Shown here: piece after piece, positions 59,966 through 64,000 of the stretch | How positions within the stretch are numbered: position 1 is the stretch's first letter | Layout of the letters: every line of letters begins with the position of its first letter | Origin: Saprospiraceae bacterium | GTDB taxonomy: Bacteria; Bacteroidota; Bacteroidia; Chitinophagales; Saprospiraceae | Assembly: GCA_027488135.1 (NCBI GenBank) | Contig: JAIYCH010000062.1 | Span: 1-64,000 of the forward strand | Direction: 5' to 3' | Length of the DNA: 64,000 bases | Notes under the pieces: generated by a model | Databases searched by the model: none | What the model was told of the DNA's origin: nothing | What the model saw: the letters and a program-made list of their open reading frames with translations, nothing else | Translations under genes and position numbers: made by a program

Positions 59966-62074
59966 GTGAATACACATCCATTCAAGCCAATTCAGGAATT
60001 ACTGGAAACCGAATCGGGGATACCTTTTATACATAGAGACCTAAGTTGGTTGAGTTTTAACTATAGAGTTTTACAAGAGGCCATGGATTTATCGGTTCCC
60101 TTGTTCGAGCGGATCAAATTTTTGGCCATTTACAGTTCAAATCTGGACGAATTTTTTAAAGTACGAATGGCCTATCACAGGTATCTGGTTCGTGCGGGAA
60201 AAAAGGCGAAAAGAGAATTGGAACACGATCCCAAAATGACCATAAAAGAAATCCGGCGCATAGTAAATTTACAGCAGGAGGAATTCAGTAGTGTTTTTTT
60301 GGAACGAATCGTTCCCGGGTTGAAAAAACATAGTATTTATCTGCGACGACGATTGGATTTAAACAACAAACAGAGAGAATTTGTAGAAAATTATTTCCAC
60401 GACCACATGCTTCCATTTGTTCAACCGGTGTTGTTAGTGGGTGAAAAAGTCAGACCTTTTTTGAATAATGCCGCTTTGTATTTAACGTTACAAATGAAGC
60501 CCATTCACGATTTACATGCCGACGATGAATATGCTTTAGTTAAAATACCATCGGATCATTTACCCAGATTTATCGAGTTACCATCTTCCTCTGGAAAGCA
60601 TGAATTGATTATGCTGGACGACATAGTGAGGCATTCCGTATCCTGGATGTTCCCAGGGTACGCCATTATAGACACATTTTCAGTAAAATTGACCCGAGAT
60701 GCAGAATTATATATTGATGACGAATTTTCGGGCGATTTAATTCAAAAAATTAAAGAGAGTTTATCAAAAAGGCAGGTTGGACCAGCAGCCAGATTTGTTT
60801 ACGATAGAGAGATGCCACCACAAATGTTTGAATTTTTGTGTAAGGTATTTGCCCTTGAGAAAAATGACACATTAAGAGAAGGTAGATATCATAATAATTT
60901 TGATTTTTTCAAATTCCCTGATTTCGGATTAGTCCATTTGAAGAATAACGCTTTACCTCCCATGGCCTATCCGCTGATAGAAAAAAGCGTCAATATATTT
61001 GAAACCATAAGAACGAGAGATCATCTGCTTCATTATCCCTATCAGTCTTATGAATCGGTCATTCATTTTTTTGAAGCTGCGGCGGTTGATCCGGCGGTAA
61101 CCCATATAAAAATCACCCATTATCGCGTGGCCAAAAATTCACGCATTATGCAAGCCTTAACCGCTGCGGTGTCAGCAGGTAAGCAAGTGTCTGTTTTTAT
61201 TGAAGTAAAGGCAAGATTTGATGAAGAAGCTAATTTGAACTGGGGAGAAAAGCTGGAAAAGGAAGGAGTTACGGTACATTACAGCTTTCCAGGACTTAAA
61301 GTACATGCAAAAATTGCCTTAGTCAGAAGACAGGAAGGTGAAACGGCCAAATTATACGCTTACACAGCCACGGGAAATTTCCATGAAGAAACGGCACGTA
61401 CCTACAGTGATTTTGGATTATTTACTGCCGATGAAAGATTAACTAAAGAATTAGCCAGAATATTCTCTTATTTAGAAACGGCTAAACTACCGCAACAGGC
61501 TTTCCATCATATTTTGGTTGGAAAATTTAATCTCAGGGAAAAGTTAGAGCAATTTATCGATGCGGAAATTGACGCAGCGATGAGAGGAGAAGAGGCACAA
61601 ATAATATTAAAAGTAAATAGCATCCAAGACCTTGCTATGATCACTAAATTATATCAGGCTTCACAATGTGGTGTAAAGATAAAGTTAATAGTCCGGGGTA
61701 TTTGTTGTTTAGTACCGGGAGTTCCAGGCTTGAGTCAAAATATAGAAGCGATAAGTATAGTAGATAGATTTTTGGAACATGCCCGGGTATTTGTTTTTCA
61801 TCAGGGAGGCAAAGAAGCAGTTTATTTATCGTCAGCTGACTGGATGTTAAGAAATTTAAGTCATAGAATTGAAACGGCTATACCTGTTTATAATGAGACC
61901 TTAAAGAAGGAAATAGTTAATTACTTAAGGATACAACTAAATGATAATGTGAAGGCTAGGATCATAGATATAAACTTTTTGAATGAATATCGGAAAACGG
62001 AGAGCGATTTAAGTATCCGATCACAATTAGAGGCTTATTATTATGCGAGGAGAAACACAGAAAATTTGCAATAA
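59966..62074 (+). CDS. ppk1: Polyphosphate kinase 1
   Basis: Makes long-chain polyphosphate from ATP. From GTG 59966 the protein has 702 residues; a TTG at 59924 would add 14 residues but overlaps a promoter-like stretch (TTTATATTAG), so it is less likely. The N-terminal block RDLSWLSFNYRVLQEA and the substrate-loop IYSSNLDEFFKVRM are diagnostic. Catalytic histidines are in PGLKVHAKIALVRR (about residue 445, the autophosphorylated His) and FLEHARVFVFHQG (about residue 604). ATGNFHEETARTYSDFGLF and SSADWMLRNLSHRIE match the family. A promoter for the tRNA pair follows 17 bases after the stop. Confidence 0.95.
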   Translation: MNTHPFKPIQELLETESGIPFIHRDLSWLSFNYRVLQEAMDLSVPLFERIKFLAIYSSNLDEFFKVRMAYHRYLVRAGKKAKRELEHDPKMTIKEIRRIVNLQQEEFSSVFLERIVPGLKKHSIYLRRRLDLNNKQREFVENYFHDHMLPFVQPVLLVGEKVRPFLNNAALYLTLQMKPIHDLHADDEYALVKIPSDHLPRFIELPSSSGKHELIMLDDIVRHSVSWMFPGYAIIDTFSVKLTRDAELYIDDEFSGDLIQKIKESLSKRQVGPAARFVYDREMPPQMFEFLCKVFALEKNDTLREGRYHNNFDFFKFPDFGLVHLKNNALPPMAYPLIEKSVNIFETIRTRDHLLHYPYQSYESVIHFFEAAAVDPAVTHIKITHYRVAKNSRIMQALTAAVSAGKQVSVFIEVKARFDEEANLNWGEKLEKEGVTVHYSFPGLKVHAKIALVRRQEGETAKLYAYTATGNFHEETARTYSDFGLFTADERLTKELARIFSYLETAKLPQQAFHHILVGKFNLREKLEQFIDAEIDAAMRGEEAQIILKVNSIQDLAMITKLYQASQCGVKIKLIVRGICCLVPGVPGLSQNIEAISIVDRFLEHARVFVFHQGGKEAVYLSSADWMLRNLSHRIETAIPVYNETLKKEIVNYLRIQLNDNVKARIIDINFLNEYRKTESDLSIRSQLEAYYYARRNTENLQ

Positions 62075-62090
62075 TTTTATTAGAAAAGTT

Positions 62091-62119
62091 TTTGCAGCTC
62101 AAAAAATGTTTTATATTTG
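62091..62119 (+). promoter_or_regulatory. Promoter for the tRNA-Gly/tRNA-Leu unit
   Basis: TTTG (62091-62094), a 17-base spacer and TATATTTG (62112-62119): the best match to the full Bacteroidota promoter in the window. Transcription would start near 62126, before tRNA-Gly at 62154. Confidence 0.75.
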
Positions 62120-62153
62120 CACTCTCTTAGAACAAAAGCGTTCTAAATAATTC

Positions 62154-62226
62154 GCGGATGTAGCTCAGTTGGTAGAGCGCAACCTTGCCAAGGTTGAGGT
62201 CGCAGGTTCGAATCTTGTCATCCGCT
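62154..62226 (+). tRNA. tRNA-Gly (anticodon GCC)
   Basis: A 73-base tRNA with acceptor GCGGATG/CATCCGC and discriminator T. The D arm is GCTCAGTTGGTAGAGC, the anticodon stem CAACC/GGTTG with loop TTGCCAA gives GCC (reads GGC and GGU), and the T arm is CGCAG-GTTCGAAT-CTTGT-like with TTCGAAT. CCA is not encoded. Confidence 0.97.
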
Positions 62227-62241
62227 CGAATTTATTCTTCT

Positions 62242-62326
62242 GCCCAGATGGTGGAATAGGTAGACACGCAGGACTTAAAATCCTGTGGCCATAACGGCCG
62301 TGCGGGTTCGATTCCCGCTCTGGGTA
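62242..62326 (+). tRNA. tRNA-Leu (anticodon TAA)
   Basis: A class II tRNA of 85 bases, 15 bases after tRNA-Gly. The acceptor GCCCAGA pairs with TCTGGGT, with a G-T pair at the end. The anticodon stem CAGGA/TCCTG with loop CTTAAAA gives TAA (reads UUA), the long variable arm is TGGCCATAACGGCCG and the T arm GCGGG-TTCGATT-CCCGC. CCA is not encoded. Confidence 0.97.
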
Positions 62327-62334
62327 CTTTTTTG

Positions 62335-62364
62335 AAAGGCTATCTTCGGATAGCCTTTTTTTTT
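62335..62364 (+). terminator. Terminator after the tRNA unit
   Basis: AAAGGCTATC (62335-62344), a TTCG loop and GATAGCCTTT, followed by a run of T to 62364: an intrinsic terminator with the very stable UUCG tetraloop. Confidence 0.92.
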
Positions 62365-62657
62365 GTTATGAAGAGGTCGGGGCTATGCCCATGTGTGATA
62401 TGTTGGGAAATTAGGCCGCCAGGGGCATAATGGTTAGATACATGTGACCCCTCTGGGGTGAGGCATGAAAATCAGTGAAATCCTATAATCCTTAAAATCA
62501 GTGATTCAAAACCAAGTGTTAAGAAGTAAATTTCGTGTAGAAACATGATGAGACGGATTGAACAGACAGTTGAGCGTTAAGGTGTACATTTATATCAGGA
62601 CTATCTTTAAAGAATTATGAAATCTATAAACCTTTTTTAGGACAGATCCCTAATTAT
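62365..62657. repeat. Intergenic stretch with short repeats
   Basis: No gene seen. It holds two small GC-rich hairpins, GGGC-TAT-GCCC (62380-62390) and CCCC-TCT-GGGG (62448-62458), and a direct repeat AAAATCAGTGA at 62468-62478 and 62494-62504 with AATCC copies between. These features look like short interspersed repeats of the kind found between genes in Bacteroidota. It separates the tRNA unit from accessory genes. Confidence 0.45.
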
Positions 62658-63512
62658 TTAAATTGGAACATGCATTAAAATGTTAGCCACCGAACTTTTA
62701 TCCATTTTAGAAAAAGCAAACCATTTTTTACCCAAATCTTTCAGGGATGCACCCAGATGATATACCTCCGTGTTGTCAATAATCAAAAAGCGATCGTGGC
62801 TTTTTGCAAAGGATTTAATTTCAATGTGGCTGAATTGTTCGTTAGCTTTTTTTACATCTAAAGCAGATTGATCTGAAATAGTTTTGGTTAATAAAAGAAC
62901 CTTTACTTCTTTTGCTTTTTTGGTTAAATGCGTAAGCGTACTTTCGTCTATGTAATTGTCAATTAATATAATATGGCTTTTAGCCGAGCGAATGATTCTG
63001 GAAGCCAGTTCGTAAGCATCAAATACTTGTCCTTCAAAGAATACACCTTGGTTAGGAATTAAATGAGAACTGATATGTAAAGAAATGGCATCTACTTTTT
63101 TAATCAAATGATCCATATTATTCTCAATACGGTTCATACGCTGGTTTAAAGCATAACCTTTCAGCAAATAATCTCTTAGAACATTTGTTGCCCATATTCT
63201 GAATTGCGTACCCTGTTTTGACTTAACCCGATAGCCAACCGAAATAATAACATCAAGATTGTAGTATTCTATCTGCCGTTCAATTGTTCTTCCACCTTCA
63301 TTTTGAACTGTCGCAAAATTTGCGACAGTTGAACTTTTTTGTAATTCTCCATCATCAAATACATTATTAATGTGTTTGCCAATAGTCTTCACATCCCTGC
63401 CAAACAATATAGTTAACTGTTGCCTATTTAGCCAAACGGTTTCGTCTTCTAACCTAACCTCTATGTGCTCAGCAAGTTCGTTTGGACGTTACAAAATAAT
63501 TTCATTATTCAT
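62658..63512 (-). pseudogene. RhuM-family protein with PLD-like C-terminal domain, broken near its start
   Basis: The RhuM-type sequence RPNELAEHIEVRLEDETVWLNRQQL is preceded in frame by MNNEIIL and then TAA at 63491-63489. With a sense codon there (typically Tyr) the whole would read as a normal RhuM N terminus, so a nonsense change at codon 8 is likely. Downstream frame is open for 277 codons. The first 120 residues are RhuM-like (FGRDVKTIGKHINN, EYYNLDVIISVGYRVKS, FRIWATNVLRDYL). The last 110 include SHIILIDNYID and SHDRFLIIDNTEVYHLGAS, a PLD-like HxRx4D variant of HKD. Production might still begin at an internal TTG such as 63407. Possible defence or mobile-element cargo. Confidence 0.7.
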
Positions 63513-63582
63513 AAGCTATTCATTCTGATATTTCGCGTCCTAGGGTATTTTTTTTTGCCGACCGGATTGGTTTCTCTTTCTA

Positions 63583-63738
63583 TTAACATCTAATTGTTTC
63601 TTCTCTGTTGGTATAGGGTAAATTTACATGGAAACCTGTTGGATTTGGGTTACCTGACGGTGGGGCAGCATTGTTCCGTAAATAGAGAAATGCATCTTTA
63701 TCTTGAAAGAGCGAATGCGATGCAGCCCTACATGGCAT
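63583..63738 (-). other. Short open frame of doubtful status between RhuM-like and nuclease genes
   Basis: A 51-codon frame from ATG 63738 that overlaps the nuclease gene's stop by 11 bases and ends at 63583. It reads MPCRAASHSLFQDKDAFLYL at the start. The opposite strand is also open over much of this stretch. It may be a decayed interspersed element rather than a gene. The rest of 63513-63727 has no gene that I can see. Confidence 0.25.
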
Positions 63739-64000
63739 AAAATATGATTTCTTTGTAGTCAACTACATGAACCTCCCGACGAATGCGGTCTTCCCATGAT
63801 AATTCTAACACGCTTTTCTTCTCGAATAATACCATATATCCTGTTTTTTGACCCAGTCGATCCAGGTAACGGGCTAATTGCTGAATGCCCTGAGGTTCGG
63901 AACGAGCGTCGTGATGCATTTTTATCTCTATCGTAATGACCTGTGATTTCCAGAATATGACCAGATCTGTCCTTCCATTCCCTGTGGCCATTTCACGTTC
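63728..64000 (-). CDS. PD-(D/E)XK nuclease-like domain, C-terminal fragment
   Basis: The reading frame is open at the right window edge, so only the last 90 residues are seen. GNGRTDLVIFWKSQVITIEIKM has the Asp and Glu-x-Lys of a PD-(D/E)XK nuclease, and the following QGIQQLARYLDRLGQKTGYMVLF and WEDRIRREVHVVDYKEIIFY resemble the C-terminal nuclease part found in a family of AAA-ATPase-like proteins of Bacteroidota. The ATPase part would lie outside the window. An ATG at 63991 is probably internal. Confidence 0.7.
   Translation of the reverse strand, partial: EREMATGNGRTDLVIFWKSQVITIEIKMHHDARSEPQGIQQLARYLDRLGQKTGYMVLFEKKSVLELSWEDRIRREVHVVDYKEIIFYAM

Noticed and set aside
63408-63512. TTG at 63407 as the normal start of the RhuM-like protein
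   Set aside because: The conserved RhuM N terminus continues upstream in the same frame to the TAA and beyond to ATG 63512, so the short version is more likely a truncation product.
1-64000. CRISPR array, transposase, integrase or prophage genes
   Set aside because: No regular direct repeats with spacers and no catalytic motifs of such enzymes were seen on either strand.
1-64000. Known metabolite riboswitches or T-box leaders before biosynthetic and synthetase genes
   Set aside because: Leaders before tyrS, valS, lysA and the Cys/Met PLP gene are too short or lack the conserved cores; only the trp leader shows regulatory structure.

Overview
The window looks like core chromosome of a free-living member of the Bacteroidota. 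It is AT-rich and carries several lineage markers: GldC, a PorP/SprF-family outer-membrane protein, a giant adhesin with SprB-type repeats and a type B type IX secretion (T9SS) sorting domain, a second secreted protein with a type A sorting domain, a DUF4249 lipoprotein, and Bacteroidota-style promoters (-7 box TAnnTTTG, -33 box near TTTG) in front of many genes. Shine-Dalgarno sites are scarce and some starts appear to be TTG or GTG. The mix of T9SS, heptose/Kdo lipopolysaccharide genes and a complete trp operon would fit Saprospiria, Chitinophagia or Cytophagia; the sequence alone does not settle the class.

Layout. 1-1400: start of a response regulator (minus) and tyrS (plus). 1404-8070: the whole tryptophan operon on the minus strand, trpE-G-D-C-F-B-A, preceded by a promoter, a 16-residue leader peptide containing Trp-Arg-Trp and a strong hairpin, i.e. 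a transcription attenuator. 8085-12429: holA and hemH (minus), then surE, a small membrane protein and lpxB (plus, overlapping). 12430-15200: a membrane-anchored unknown behind a 30-bp palindrome, then rseP-hscB-tRNA-Leu(CAA) on the minus strand with a terminator. 15215-23523: rsmE, DUF4159, PspC, DUF4442, sucC, an RlmL-like methyltransferase, a dipeptide epimerase, a TrmH-family methyltransferase, a gamma-glutamylcyclotransferase-like protein and a Cys/Met PLP enzyme. 23524-29767: folD-prmA-1503-residue exported unknown (minus). 29824-35890: mirror-image divergent promoters, the SprB-like adhesin with its PorP/SprF partner, then an ECF sigma factor and its probable anti-sigma factor. 36020-40036: lysA and valS. 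40066-46940: envelope block with a T9SS cargo protein, heptose-7-phosphate kinase, Kdo transferase, an outer-membrane barrel candidate, UDP-glucuronate decarboxylase and dTDP-glucose dehydratase. 46937-51516: HMG-CoA lyase, LuxE-like protein, lipoprotein, hemF, nucleoside phosphorylase. 51838-51928: SRP RNA, easily mistaken for an ORF. 51971-55440: gldC, DUF4249, copper ATPase. 55559-62074: biotin carboxylase, an S24-type repressor with a candidate self-operator, tpiA, DUF72, ppk1. 62091-62364: promoter, tRNA-Gly(GCC), tRNA-Leu(UAA) and a terminator. After that the character changes to accessory DNA: short repeats, a RhuM/PLD-like gene interrupted by a stop codon, and a partial PD-(D/E)XK nuclease-like gene.

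Functionally most of the window is housekeeping: amino acid, haem and cofactor synthesis, tRNA charging and RNA modification, and envelope building. No CRISPR array, prophage, transposase or recognisable new defence system is visible. The most rewarding items are regulatory: the trp attenuator, the mirrored promoters at 29824-29847, the palindromes upstream of 12654 and 58019, and an unexplained minus-strand terminator at 51485-51516 that may end a small RNA.
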